Source of the DNA: Synergistaceae bacterium
GTDB lineage: Bacteria > Synergistota > Synergistia > Synergistales > Aminobacteriaceae
NCBI GenBank assembly: GCA_018436785.1
Contig: JAHDKR010000048.1
Location: 1-64,000 of the forward strand
DNA: 64,000 nucleotides
Direction: 5' to 3'
Shown here: in pieces, positions 18,014 through 26,046 of the stretch
Layout of the letters: every line of letters starts with the position of its first letter
How positions within the stretch are numbered: the stretch's first letter is position 1
The notes under the pieces: generated by a model
The model's database searches: none
Seen by the model: only the letters and a program-made list of their open reading frames with translations
Told to the model about the DNA's origin: nothing
Translations under genes and position numbers: made by a program

Positions 18014-18119
18014 CTCTTATCGAGAGAGGTGGAGGGACTGGCCCGATGAAGCCCGGCAACCTGCCTGAAAAGGTATGGTGCCAATACCAGCAGCCGAATT
18101 TTGGGCTGACTGATAAGAG
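18014..18119 (+). ncRNA. SAM-I (S-box) riboswitch
   Basis: A complete SAM-I aptamer. The closing P1 helix pairs CTCTTATC (18014-18021) with GATAAGAG (18112-18119). Inside are the S-box conserved AGAGGTGGAGGGACTGGCCC, the GATGAAGCCCGGCAACC block and GGTGCCAATACC, in the right order. Such RNAs bind S-adenosylmethionine and shift the downstream fold to termination. Placed before metK it gives feedback control of SAM synthesis. Confidence 0.97.
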
Positions 18120-18140
18120 GGAGCGTTTGAGCGACAGTCA

Positions 18141-18169
18141 AAGGCCCTTCTTGTGAGGGGTCTTTTTTT
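18141..18169 (+). terminator. Riboswitch expression-platform terminator
   Basis: A roughly 10-bp stem (18141-18150 with 18155-18164, two G-U pairs) with a TTGT loop and a run of Ts through 18169. It lies between the SAM aptamer and the metK ribosome site, so SAM binding would be expected to promote termination here. Confidence 0.85.
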
Positions 18170-18202
18170 GTTCCATTAATTTGCAGCAAGGAGGAAAAAC
18201 AA

Positions 18203-19402
18203 GTGACAAAAGAGCGTTATCTCTTCTCATCCGAATCAGTGACCGAGGGACATCCCGACAAGGTAGCCGACCAGATTTCCGACGGTGTGCTCGACGAGAT
18301 CCTCAAAGCCGATCCTCTGGGCCGCGTTGCGTGCGAGGTTCTCTGCACCACCGGCATGGTGATGGTTGCAGGCGAAATTACCACGCAGACGTATGTGGAC
18401 ATTCCCAAGATTGCCCGTGACATCGTGATGGAAATAGGTTACACGCGCGCGAAGTACGGTTTTGACGGAGAGACCTGTGCTGTGCTCACAGCCATCGACG
18501 AACAGTCCGGCGATATTGCGCAGGGTGTCGACAACGCCCTTGAAGTCCGCGAGCACCTGGTGACGGAGGAAGAGATAGCGAAAACCGGCGCCGGCGACCA
18601 GGGGATGATGTTCGGCTTCGCCTGCAAGGAGACGGAAGAGTACATGCCGATGCCGATCGCACTGGCGCACCGCCTTGCAAGGCAGCTCGCCAAGGTCCGG
18701 AAGGACGGCACAATTCCCTACCTTCGTCCCGACGGCAAAACACAGGTGACGCTGGAGTACGTCGACGGAAAGGCCGTCCGTGCGGATACGATCGTCGTTT
18801 CCGCCCAGCATCACCCGGAGGCCACGCTGGCCGAGATACGGGCGGACATCATCGAGCACGTCGTGACGCCGGTCATCCCGGAGTACCTGATGAAGAACGA
18901 CACGAGAATTCTTGTCAATCCGACCGGCCGGTTCGTCAAGGGCGGCCCTATGGCCGACTCTGGGCTCACCGGCAGAAAGATCATCGTCGATACCTACGGC
19001 GGATGGGTAGCCCACGGCGGCGGCGCCTTTTCAGGGAAGGATCCGACGAAGGTGGACCGCTCCGCGGCATACATGGCGCGGTACGCGGCAAAGAACGTCG
19101 TGGCAGCCGGGCTTGCCGAGCAGTGCCAGATACAGCTGGCATACGCCATCGGCGTAGCGGAACCTGTTTCCATAATGCTGGATACCTTCGGTACGGGAAA
19201 GCTCTCTGACGAGGAGATCACACGCCTCGTGCGCAAGACGTTCGACTTCCGCCCGGCGGCGATCATTCGCGACCTCGATCTTCGCAAACCCCAGTATCGC
19301 CGCCTTGCGGCTTATGGACACATCGGCCGTATCGACCTCGATCCGCTGCCCGCATGGGAGCGGACGGACCGGGCCGAAACTCTGGCCAAAGCGCTGAAAT
19401 AG
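18203..19402 (+). CDS. metK: S-adenosylmethionine synthetase
   Basis: A 399-residue, full-length MetK that makes S-adenosylmethionine from methionine and ATP. The family signatures are intact: [16 protein letters not shown] at the N-terminus, the ATP-binding [10 protein letters not shown], and [19 protein letters not shown], followed by the conserved [11 protein letters not shown] region. The GTG start has AAGGAGG 8 bases upstream. It sits directly behind the SAM-I riboswitch and terminator, so its level is set by SAM concentration. No other methionine-cycle gene is near. A terminator follows at once. Confidence 0.97.
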   Translation: MTKERYLFSSESVTEGHPDKVADQISDGVLDEILKADPLGRVACEVLCTTGMVMVAGEITTQTYVDIPKIARDIVMEIGYTRAKYGFDGETCAVLTAIDEQSGDIAQGVDNALEVREHLVTEEEIAKTGAGDQGMMFGFACKETEEYMPMPIALAHRLARQLAKVRKDGTIPYLRPDGKTQVTLEYVDGKAVRADTIVVSAQHHPEATLAEIRADIIEHVVTPVIPEYLMKNDTRILVNPTGRFVKGGPMADSGLTGRKIIVDTYGGWVAHGGGAFSGKDPTKVDRSAAYMARYAAKNVVAAGLAEQCQIQLAYAIGVAEPVSIMLDTFGTGKLSDEEITRLVRKTFDFRPAAIIRDLDLRKPQYRRLAAYGHIGRIDLDPLPAWERTDRAETLAKALK

Positions 19403-19427
19403 CGCCGATTTAGGTTTTCTCCAGAGC

Positions 19428-19459
19428 GGGAGGCTGCGATATGCGGCCTCCTTTTTCTT
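19428..19459 (+). terminator. Rho-independent terminator after metK
   Basis: GGAGGC (19429-19434) pairs with GCCTCC (19446-19451), extended inward by a GC pair across one mismatch, and is followed by TTTTTCTTTT. Confidence 0.8.
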
Positions 19460-19477
19460 TTCCTCGCTCTTTCTCTG

Positions 19478-19486
19478 TGCTATTAT
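19478..19486 (+). promoter_or_regulatory. Extended -10 promoter
   Basis: TGCTATTAT, an extended -10 element, about 54 bases upstream of the RsbW-like gene and after the metK terminator. It probably drives the two switch genes that follow. Confidence 0.45.
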
Positions 19487-19539
19487 GGCCGTAAGAAGAC
19501 GAACGGCGTCCCCTATTTCCGGAGGCGAGGAGTGATGGT

Positions 19540-19980
19540 ATGTGCAGAGAGGAGAACTTGATATCGATTGTATTCTCCACAATAGAGGAATTCGCCCCTC
19601 AAAGAAACGGTCTTTTAACGCTTATGTGCTCAATGTGCGGTTCGCAGAGAGGCATGCGTCTTTTTGTAGCGGTAAACGAGGCGGTCAACAATGCGCTTTT
19701 TCACGCAAACAGGGACCTTCCTGAAGCGTGCGTGGAGCTTGTTGCCGTCGATGAGGGCGCGAGCTTACGTATATCCGTACGGAGCGAAGGCGACGGTTTT
19801 GAACACGACTTGCGTGCTGATCCCGGCGTCTTTTCCGATTTTCTCAGGGAGTCGGGCCGGGGAGTGCAAATTATTCTCCACGTCGTTGACGAGGTGAGCA
19901 TTGAAGAGTCGGGAAGTATCGTCACGCTTCGTATGGGAAAAGATGATTCGCAGAGGAGAAACTCCTCGATTCCGTCATGA
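19540..19980 (+). CDS. RsbW-like ATP-binding switch protein
   Basis: A 146-residue GHKL/HATPase protein of the anti-sigma (RsbW/SpoIIAB) type. The N-box is LFVAVNEAVNNALFHAN, with a reduced G1 region (SEGDGFEHD) and a G2 glycine motif in ESGRGVQIILHVVDEVSI. Family members either bind a sigma factor or phosphorylate a STAS antagonist on serine. The start at ATG 19540 lies behind GGAGG-rich sequence; a nearby ATG at 19535 is out of frame. The next gene, an RsbU-like phosphatase, begins 9 bases after the stop, so the two are co-transcribed and probably act in one partner switch. No STAS-domain protein or sigma factor is present nearby, so the target is elsewhere or different. Confidence 0.82.
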   Translation: MCREENLISIVFSTIEEFAPQRNGLLTLMCSMCGSQRGMRLFVAVNEAVNNALFHANRDLPEACVELVAVDEGASLRISVRSEGDGFEHDLRADPGVFSDFLRESGRGVQIILHVVDEVSIEESGSIVTLRMGKDDSQRRNSSIPS

Positions 19981-19989
19981 GGTGATCGC

Positions 19990-21051
19990 ATGAAAAACGC
20001 TCTCCAGACATCTTCGCCCTTCCCCTTGGCTCTGGAAGTTGCCGGTTTTCGTTTTAACGGAATGAATCTGCTGGATATGTTCGGAGAATCTCTCGTGATG
20101 TGGGAGACGGCGACGGGGCATATCGTGTACATGAACGAGGCGGCGAGGGTGCTCTACGACTACACGCTGGCGGAGACCGCGGCCCTTTCCATCGAGGAAA
20201 TTTTTCCTTCCCGCGATGAAGTTGCCGACAGGTCGTTCTCCGTGATTACGACCTCGCACAGAAAGAAGAGCGGCATCTTCTTTCCCGTGCAGGCAACGTG
20301 CCGCACATTGGCGCAGGACACCGAAGAAATCATGATGATGGTTGTCGCCGACATCTCGCCGGAAAATCTGGCGCGGGACGACGTTGCGCTCGCCTCGGAC
20401 ATTCAGCGGGGATTTCTTCCCGGAGATCTTGTGGGAGAGCCCGATGTCGAAGTACGGAGCATCTACCGGCCGATGTTTCTCATCAGCGGGGATATGTTTG
20501 GCTATCATTGGGATCCTTCCGCACGGGTTTTGAACGGCTACATCTACGACCTCATGGGACACGGCGTTCCCGCTGCGCTCCAGACGTCGGCCCTGATGGT
20601 CCTCTTCCGGCAGGCGTTCGAGGACGAGGACAGAATCGGCTCCAGCCTGACGGAGAAGCTGCAATGGGTGAACGATACGGCTGCCGAGCGCTTCCTTTCG
20701 GATTCGTTCGCCGCGGCGATCTGCTTCCGCCTTGATCTGCGAAAGAAGAGGCTTTCTTACTGCGCGGCGGGAATCAACGCGTTCCTGCACGGAGTGAACG
20801 GGGAGTTGAAAAAGGTGCCCACTCCGGGGTCGCTCCTCGGGCTTTCCAGCCGGGTAGAGTTCGGATCGGGAGAGGTCTCTGTGAAACCGGGGGACTACTT
20901 TTTATTCACAAGCGACGGATTTCTTGATCTGCTGGAGGGAACGGAAACGCTGCGGATGGAATTTCCGGATGCCTACGACCATCTCTTCCAAATTGGCTAT
21001 ACAGGAGCCAGCAGGGACGATCTTTCCGCCCTCTGCGTCCATATCCGCTAA
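19990..21051 (+). CDS. PAS-SpoIIE/RsbU-type serine phosphatase
   Basis: A 353-residue protein. Residues about 25-125 are a PAS-like sensor (MFGESLVMWETATGHIVYMNEAARVLYDY in outline). A short helix (LASDIQRGFLP) typical of RsbU-like linkers follows. The PP2C-type SpoIIE domain (about 150-350) has the metal-binding SGDMFGY, GYIYDLMGHGVPAALQTSAL, the CAAGINAFL strand and FLFTSDGFLDLLEG. Such enzymes dephosphorylate STAS-domain antagonists to release a sigma factor or another target. The strand usually reading GGDxxD is SGDMFG here, so one metal ligand may differ. No membrane segment, so it is cytoplasmic. It is co-transcribed with the RsbW-like kinase. Confidence 0.87.
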   Translation: MKNALQTSSPFPLALEVAGFRFNGMNLLDMFGESLVMWETATGHIVYMNEAARVLYDYTLAETAALSIEEIFPSRDEVADRSFSVITTSHRKKSGIFFPVQATCRTLAQDTEEIMMMVVADISPENLARDDVALASDIQRGFLPGDLVGEPDVEVRSIYRPMFLISGDMFGYHWDPSARVLNGYIYDLMGHGVPAALQTSALMVLFRQAFEDEDRIGSSLTEKLQWVNDTAAERFLSDSFAAAICFRLDLRKKRLSYCAAGINAFLHGVNGELKKVPTPGSLLGLSSRVEFGSGEVSVKPGDYFLFTSDGFLDLLEGTETLRMEFPDAYDHLFQIGYTGASRDDLSALCVHIR

Positions 21052-21077
21052 GCCGGCGCACAGCAAGGCTCACAAGG

Positions 21078-22334
21078 TTATCGCTCGTCCGGAGTAATCA
21101 TGCGGAGGTTGCGGATGATTACCTCCACCAGTTCGTCAGGGTCGACCGGCTTCGCGATATAGTCGTCCATCCCGGCGTCAAGGCACATCTGTCTGTCTCC
21201 CTCCATGGCGTAGGCGGTCATGGCGATGACCGGAAGACGCTGCGCTACAGTTTCCCTTTCGCGTGCCCGTATGGCCCTGGTTGTATCCAGGCCGTTTATC
21301 CCGGGCATCTGGATGTCCATGAAGACCAGGTCGAAATGCTCGTCGGAAATTTTTTTCAACGCTTCGGCGCCATCTTCCGCCAGCGAAATGTTCCATTCCG
21401 GGCCGCCCTTTTTTCGCAGGATTGTCCGGGTGAGGCTGCGGTTGAACTTATTATCGTCGACGACGAGGATGGCGAGCCTCCCCGGCAGGGCGAGGAGCGC
21501 GTCCGGGGTTTCCTGCTCCGGCTGTGCTGCCGGTTCCTCGCTGGTCTGTTTGTTCTCGGCAGTCCTTTTCATTGCTACTGTGAAATGGAAAATATTATGC
21601 TCGTTCCCGACACTCTCTGCCCGGAGCCCGCCCCCCATGGCCTCGGCCAATCCCTTGGCGATGATCAATCCAAGACCCACCCCTTCGTAGGCGCGGGAGA
21701 ATTCGCTGCGGTCCAGGGCCGAAGAGTCGAGCATCGCGTTGATTCTCTCACCGGCGATTCCCTCCGCCGAGTGGGCAACAGAAAACTGGAGAGTAATCGT
21801 TTCGCGGGTTTCGTGGACGATGGAAACCCTGATGTCGATTTTGCCTTTCGCGGTAAACGCGATTGCAGTACCGACGATATTGCGGAGTACCTGCCGCAGA
21901 CGGGCGCTGTCGCCGCAGAGGAATTCCGGAATATCGGGCGCTATCGAGAGTTCCATCTGAAGACGCCGCTCTTGGGCCGTCATTGCCAGGGGGCGTACCG
22001 CCTGCGAGCAGCAGGATCGAAGAGGTACGGGATCCGATTTTAGTTCAAGCTGCCCTGTTTCGAGGCGCGAAAGATCAAGCAGCTCCTCGACGAGCAGGAG
22101 TAAATCCCTGGAAGATGAAGAGAGCATTTCAACGAACTTTTTTTGTTCGAGGTCGAGTTTTGTCCCTTGAAACAGGTTGACAACTCCAACGATCGAATTG
22201 AGGGGAGTCCGTATCTCATGGCTCAGATTTGCGATGAACGCGGCTTTTTTCTTGTTCGCGTCCTCTGATTTTGCAAGGGCTTCCTCAAGGCGAGTGATCT
22301 TCGACGACGTTTCCTCGGAGAGATGGTCGTTCAT
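21078..22334 (-). CDS. Hybrid histidine kinase without input domain
   Basis: A 418-residue protein. ATG 22334 is chosen because AGGAGG lies 7 bases before it. A short coiled coil (residues 1-35) leads into the HisKA dimerisation domain with the phospho-acceptor histidine in FIANLSHEIRTPLNS. The HATPase domain (about 145-270) has a weak N-box (RLRQVLRNIVGTAIAF) and a G2 loop GVGLGLIIAKGLAEAMGG. A receiver domain (about 295-412) carries the acidic VVDDN, the phosphorylation Asp in LVFMDIQMPGINGLD, and the KPVD lysine. There is no membrane, PAS or other sensor domain, so input must come from a partner. It faces the RsbU-like gene tail to tail, which may link the two functionally. No separate response regulator is adjacent. 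Confidence 0.9.
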   Translation of the reverse strand: MNDHLSEETSSKITRLEEALAKSEDANKKKAAFIANLSHEIRTPLNSIVGVVNLFQGTKLDLEQKKFVEMLSSSSRDLLLLVEELLDLSRLETGQLELKSDPVPLRSCCSQAVRPLAMTAQERRLQMELSIAPDIPEFLCGDSARLRQVLRNIVGTAIAFTAKGKIDIRVSIVHETRETITLQFSVAHSAEGIAGERINAMLDSSALDRSEFSRAYEGVGLGLIIAKGLAEAMGGGLRAESVGNEHNIFHFTVAMKRTAENKQTSEEPAAQPEQETPDALLALPGRLAILVVDDNKFNRSLTRTILRKKGGPEWNISLAEDGAEALKKISDEHFDLVFMDIQMPGINGLDTTRAIRARERETVAQRLPVIAMTAYAMEGDRQMCLDAGMDDYIAKPVDPDELVEVIIRNLRMITPDER

Positions 22335-22392
22335 GGGCGTTCCTCCTACTCTGGGAGCGATCCTCATTCTGTAGTGATTATAAACCGGAAGA

Positions 22393-22432
22393 GAAAAAAG
22401 GACAAAGGGGAGAAGACGCTCCCCTTTGTCCT
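22393..22432 (-). terminator. Terminator of the PQQ-repeat gene
   Basis: A 14-bp perfect stem (22399-22412 with 22419-22432) and a 6-base loop. On the minus strand it runs into CTTTTTTC, so it ends the leftward PQQ-repeat gene. Confidence 0.85.
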
Positions 22433-22460
22433 GAAACGCTTCGTTTCGAGCGGGTTGGCG

Positions 22461-23528
22461 TTATCTGAAAGCGTAGACCTTTCCGTCGTAGCTCCCGAAG
22501 TACACAATGCCGTCAACCACAAGCGGAGACGACATGATCTCTCGCTCCGACTCGAACCGCCAGCGTTCACGTCCTGTGGCGGCGTCGAGCGCGAAGAACA
22601 CTCCGGAATCGGAGCCGAAGAAAACGAGCCCTTCATGCACTGCCGGGTCGGAGTGAATGCCGCCCGGTACCGGGAATTCCCACGCAAGCTTTCCGGACGC
22701 CGTGTCCACTGCAACGAGTTTGCCGTTGATGGCGCCGAAGAAAACTTTCCCCCCCGATACTGTAGGGGATGTTGTGATCGATTCCCCTGCGTTGTATTTC
22801 CAGAGAGGAATGACTCCCTTGATTCGGACTGCCTGCAGTTGGCCGTCCCAGCTGCCGAAGTAGACAACGCCGTTCGACACCGTCGCCGAAGAGCCTATGG
22901 GTCCGCCGCTGCCGCCGCCCCACTCCCTCTTTCCTGTCTGAGCGTTCAGAGCATGGAAGAGCCCCTCGTACGCGCCGACGAAGACAAGACCGTCGCTGTA
23001 GGCCGGCGAAGAACGAAGCTCTCTTCCCGTGTCGAACGTCCACGCGAGCGCGCCGTTCGTCGCGTTCAAGGCGTACGTTTTCCCGTCCGCGCTATTGAAG
23101 AAGACTCTTCCGTCTCCTGCGGCGGGGGAGCCCCATATCGAAGCGGGGGTGTACTTCTCGGAGGGGCTGTAACTCCACTGCACCGCTCCGGATGCAAGAT
23201 TGATGGCGAAGAGCGTGCCGTCGGCCCCGCCGACATACGCGCTTCCTCCAAACACAGCGGGCGCGCCGTTTATCGTTGCTTTCGTGTCGAAGATCCAGAG
23301 AGAGCGTCCTGTATTTCTATCCAGAGCGTGCAGTTTGCCAGTATCGTCGCCGATGAGAATCTTGTCCCCCGCGACGGCGGGGGAGCCGGAGACGGAGGAC
23401 AACGCGTCGTAGCTCCAGTGAAGAACGCCCTGCCACCCAGTCGCTTCAGTCGCCGGAAGAACGGCAAAGAAAAGAAGGAGCGAAAGGAGAGACAGCATCG
23501 AAAAAACTCTGTTGTTTCTTTTGTACAT
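22461..23528 (-). CDS. Exported PQQ-like beta-propeller protein
   Basis: A 355-residue protein with a signal peptide (VFSMLSLLSLLLFFAVLPATEATG). After it come about seven or eight repeats of roughly 40 residues of the PQQ/BamB type. Each contains a pattern like SSPAYSDGLVFVGAYEGLFHALNAQTG then W, for example GSPAVAGDKILIGDDTGKLHAL and SSPLVVDGIVYFGSYDGKVYAF. These build a beta-propeller. No PQQ cofactor ligands or catalytic residues can be pointed to, so this may be a scaffold or binding propeller in the periplasm. ATG 23528 follows AGAGGTG; a TTG three codons upstream is possible. A TATAAT box lies at 23571-23576 on the minus strand. It is a single-gene unit. Confidence 0.87.
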   Translation of the reverse strand: MYKRNNRVFSMLSLLSLLLFFAVLPATEATGWQGVLHWSYDALSSVSGSPAVAGDKILIGDDTGKLHALDRNTGRSLWIFDTKATINGAPAVFGGSAYVGGADGTLFAINLASGAVQWSYSPSEKYTPASIWGSPAAGDGRVFFNSADGKTYALNATNGALAWTFDTGRELRSSPAYSDGLVFVGAYEGLFHALNAQTGKREWGGGSGGPIGSSATVSNGVVYFGSWDGQLQAVRIKGVIPLWKYNAGESITTSPTVSGGKVFFGAINGKLVAVDTASGKLAWEFPVPGGIHSDPAVHEGLVFFGSDSGVFFALDAATGRERWRFESEREIMSSPLVVDGIVYFGSYDGKVYAFR

Positions 23529-23614
23529 GAACAACACCTCTTTTCTTGGGGTAGAGTACTTCTAGCTGATATTATACCCTACTTCGGTGTTGTTGCATCG
23601 TTAAAATACCGACG

Positions 23615-23643
23615 TTGAAAAGACAGGGAAACAGGGGTACAAT
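23615..23643 (+). promoter_or_regulatory. Sigma-70 type promoter of the HD hydrolase gene
   Basis: TTGAAA (23615-23620) and TACAAT (23638-23643) with a 17-base spacer, just upstream of the HD-domain gene and divergent from the PQQ-repeat gene. Confidence 0.65.
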
Positions 23644-23670
23644 TCGGTGCGTTGAAGAGAAGGGAGCGTG

Positions 23671-24450
23671 GTGCACGTGCAACTTCACGGCACGGCGGAA
23701 AAGTGGTTGAAAGAGTATATCGATTCATTCCGGGATGAAAACGGGGGCCTGCACCCCTTGATGGAGGTGAAACGGACGCACAGTCTCCGCGTGCGGGACA
23801 ACGCGTCGCAAATTGCCTCCGAGCTCGGGTGGTCCGGGGAGCAGCTTGATTGTGCGCTCACGGCGGCGTTACTGCACGATACTGGTCGTTTCCCCCAATT
23901 CGCGGAGTGGGGAACCTATTACGACGGCGCATCTCTGGATCATGGCGACTTGGGGGAAAAGACGCTCAGGAAGCATTTTCCGGATGAGAAGGTCGCAACG
24001 TACGGGCGATGGGAGGATATCCTGCTCGCCGTGCGGCTCCATAATAAAAAGGAGCTTCCCGCAGGAATTACTCCTGCGGCGGCGCCTTTAGTCCAGATTG
24101 TCCGCGACAGTGATAAACTCGACGTCTTTCGTCTTGTCCGGATGCATGTGGAGGAGGACAGAATCAACGAGCTGTTGCCCAGAATTATCCTCTCGGGAGG
24201 CTATTCGGAGGCGCTGGTACGGGAAGTATCCTCTGAAAGAAGAGCTTCGTACAGCAATGTCCGTTCCCTCTCTGATTTTCTTCTGGTACAGCTTTCCTGG
24301 GTGTTCGACCTTAATTATGCTCCGTCCTTCCGTATGCTGCGGAGAGACGGGGTTCTCTCGTGGATGGAACGCGTTCTGCCGCAGGATGCGTCTGTGAACG
24401 GTTTTATTCAGTCGGCTCTTCACCATGCATTGCTCGGGGAGAGCGCGTAA
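23671..24450 (+). CDS. HD-domain metal-dependent hydrolase
   Basis: A protein of about 259 residues of the HD superfamily. The metal-binding residues are visible: the first His in KRTHSLRVRDN, the paired HD in ALLHDTGRFPQF, and a further His in SLDHGDLG and VRLHNKKELP, with the closing Asp in VRDSDKLDVFRLV. Members hydrolyse nucleotides or phosphate esters; the substrate here cannot be told. Three in-frame GTG codons (23668, 23671, 23677) compete as the start; GGGAG at 23662-23666 makes the second or third most likely. No membrane segment is present. It is transcribed alone from a good promoter. Confidence 0.85.
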   Translation: MHVQLHGTAEKWLKEYIDSFRDENGGLHPLMEVKRTHSLRVRDNASQIASELGWSGEQLDCALTAALLHDTGRFPQFAEWGTYYDGASLDHGDLGEKTLRKHFPDEKVATYGRWEDILLAVRLHNKKELPAGITPAAAPLVQIVRDSDKLDVFRLVRMHVEEDRINELLPRIILSGGYSEALVREVSSERRASYSNVRSLSDFLLVQLSWVFDLNYAPSFRMLRRDGVLSWMERVLPQDASVNGFIQSALHHALLGESA

Positions 24451-24455
24451 GGCAG

Positions 24456-24509
24456 AAAAAGAGCCAACGAAGCGGCCCGGAGAGCGAGCGATCTTCCGGG
24501 CCGCTTCGT
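24456..24509 (-). terminator. Terminator between the HD gene and the desulfidase gene
   Basis: A 15-bp GC-rich perfect stem (24467-24481 with 24495-24509). On the minus strand TTTTT follows six bases after the stem, so it mainly serves the leftward cysteine desulfidase gene; it may also stop the HD-domain transcript. Confidence 0.7.
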
Positions 24510-24517
24510 GACGTCCG

Positions 24518-25816
24518 TTAATTGAAGCGGTGTGAGATGACGTCGATGATCGCTTTATCGAGATTCTGCATGCCGTGGACGGAAACCTGGACCATGTTGT
24601 TCACGGTTTTTTCGATGGTTTCGTCTACAAGCCCCTGGGGCTCGGGGTAGTGACCGTCAAAGACAAGCAACGCTGCGTGATACGCTTCAAGCGCGCCGGT
24701 TCCTACTTTCAGTGCGCAGGTGTATTTCGCTCCGTCGCAGACCATACCGACGAGGTTTCCCAGAATGATCAGCATAGCTTGGGCGGCTTTGGCGATATCT
24801 TTTGTCTTCAGGTAGGTCATCCCCGCCGCAGCGCCGGCGCCGGCGGCGACAGTGCAGCCGCAGGTCGGCGTCAGGCGTCCGGTGCGGCTTTTTACATAGC
24901 TTGTGGCGAGGTGGCTGAATGCGACAGCTTTCGCGGTTTCTTCCTTGTCCGCGCCCAGGTGCGCGGCGAAGATCGCCACCGGAAGGATGGCGGTGACTCC
25001 GTGGTTGCCGCTGCCTGCGCTGCTCATAACGGGGAGGGGAGCTCCCGACATGCGGGCGTCCGCCGCAGCCGCGGCGTAGGATTTTATCTTCAGGCTGAGG
25101 TCGTCGGAATCGAATCCTGTTCCGGAGTGCTTTCGAATGGTTTTACCGAGATTGAGTCCCGAATCGTGGTCGGGGGAGAAACCGTATTCCGCGATGTGCA
25201 TATTCATCTCCACGCCTTTGAGGACATAGTCGATATCCTCTTCGTCCATGGAGTCCACCATCGACACGAGCTCCGAGAATCCCATCCGCGACACTTCCTC
25301 GGAGATGCTCTTTGCCTGTTCCGAAATGTTTGTGGATTCGGGGCATACTGTGGAGAAGCGGATTTTGTCGTCGAGCAGAACTTCCACGATGTTGGTGTGG
25401 CTTCCTTCGATGCGGCAGAGAGCGGTTTTCCCGCCCGATTGGATTTTTGCTTCGACAAAGACTCCGTGCCGCTCCATGTCGGGGATTATCTTGATACACC
25501 CCTTGCCCAGCAGCTCCAAAGCCTTTGCTGCGTCCTCTTCTGCGCAGTCCTTCAGAACTTCGAGGCCGTACTCCGATCGTCCGCAGAGGACGGCGAGCGC
25601 CGCGGCAACATTGTTCCCGCGAAGACCCTTAGTGCCCGGAATCCCCACGTCCACGCCGTTCTTGTAGATGCTGTCGCTTACAGTCACGACAACGCTTTCC
25701 ACATCTCCCGGCAGCTCTTCTTTCGCCCGGGCGACAGCCAATGCCACCGCTCCGGGCTCGGTACACCCGAGGGCGGGTTTTACTTCGGACTTCAAAAATT
25801 CCTTGACGGTGAACAT
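24518..25816 (-). CDS. cyuA: L-cysteine desulfidase, UPF0597/CyuA family
   Basis: A 432-residue protein of the CyuA/YhaM (UPF0597) family, iron-sulfur enzymes that break L-cysteine into pyruvate, ammonia and sulfide and are related to the alpha part of iron-sulfur serine dehydratases. Key landmarks are LGCTEPGAVALAVARA near the N-terminus, the glycine-rich SSAGSGNHGVTAILP, the cysteine pair in TPTCGCTVAAGAGAAAG, and GMVCDGAKYTCALKV; these cysteines are the likely cluster ligands. ATG 25816 is chosen because GGAGGGG lies just upstream; the frame is open for 36 further codons without a start signal. A good promoter lies at 25854-25881. It fits amino-acid fermentation. Whether cysteine, serine or another amino acid is the true substrate is not fixed by sequence. 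Confidence 0.88.
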   Translation of the reverse strand: MFTVKEFLKSEVKPALGCTEPGAVALAVARAKEELPGDVESVVVTVSDSIYKNGVDVGIPGTKGLRGNNVAAALAVLCGRSEYGLEVLKDCAEEDAAKALELLGKGCIKIIPDMERHGVFVEAKIQSGGKTALCRIEGSHTNIVEVLLDDKIRFSTVCPESTNISEQAKSISEEVSRMGFSELVSMVDSMDEEDIDYVLKGVEMNMHIAEYGFSPDHDSGLNLGKTIRKHSGTGFDSDDLSLKIKSYAAAAADARMSGAPLPVMSSAGSGNHGVTAILPVAIFAAHLGADKEETAKAVAFSHLATSYVKSRTGRLTPTCGCTVAAGAGAAAGMTYLKTKDIAKAAQAMLIILGNLVGMVCDGAKYTCALKVGTGALEAYHAALLVFDGHYPEPQGLVDETIEKTVNNMVQVSVHGMQNLDKAIIDVISHRFN

Positions 25817-25853
25817 TTTGTCCCCTCCACGCAGTAAAATTTGAGAATCAGGG

Positions 25854-25881
25854 TATATACTAGACAAATGGTACCGTGCAA
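25854..25881 (-). promoter_or_regulatory. Sigma-70 type promoter of cyuA
   Basis: On the minus strand TTGCAC (25881-25876) and TATATA (25859-25854) with a 16-base spacer, about 38 bases before the start codon. Confidence 0.6.
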
Positions 25882-25947
25882 CGAAAAGCACGTCAATCGT
25901 TTCTTGGGGGGCTGTGCGAAACACGGGAAAGAAGATATGTTTTTTTC

Positions 25948-25977
25948 TTGCTCGTGTTGTTCTCTATAAGATACAAT
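25948..25977 (+). promoter_or_regulatory. Promoter of the nitronate-monooxygenase-like gene
   Basis: TTGCTC (25948-25953) and TACAAT (25972-25977) with an 18-base spacer, in the 230-base divergent region between cyuA and the flavoprotein gene. Confidence 0.5.
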
Positions 25978-26046
25978 AGAAGAATATGATAGCCCTTTGT
26001 TTGAAGGGCAAGATCCAGAGAACACTTTGCAGAGGAGAGAATCTTT

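Noticed and set aside
22323-23618. A 431-codon open frame opposite the PQQ-repeat gene
   Set aside because: The repeats, signal peptide and terminator are on the minus strand. The plus-strand frame is Arg- and Cys-rich with no structure.
24575-25837. A 420-codon open frame opposite the cysteine desulfidase gene
   Set aside because: It lies entirely antisense to a gene with clear family motifs and its own promoter and terminator. No start signal or domain supports it.
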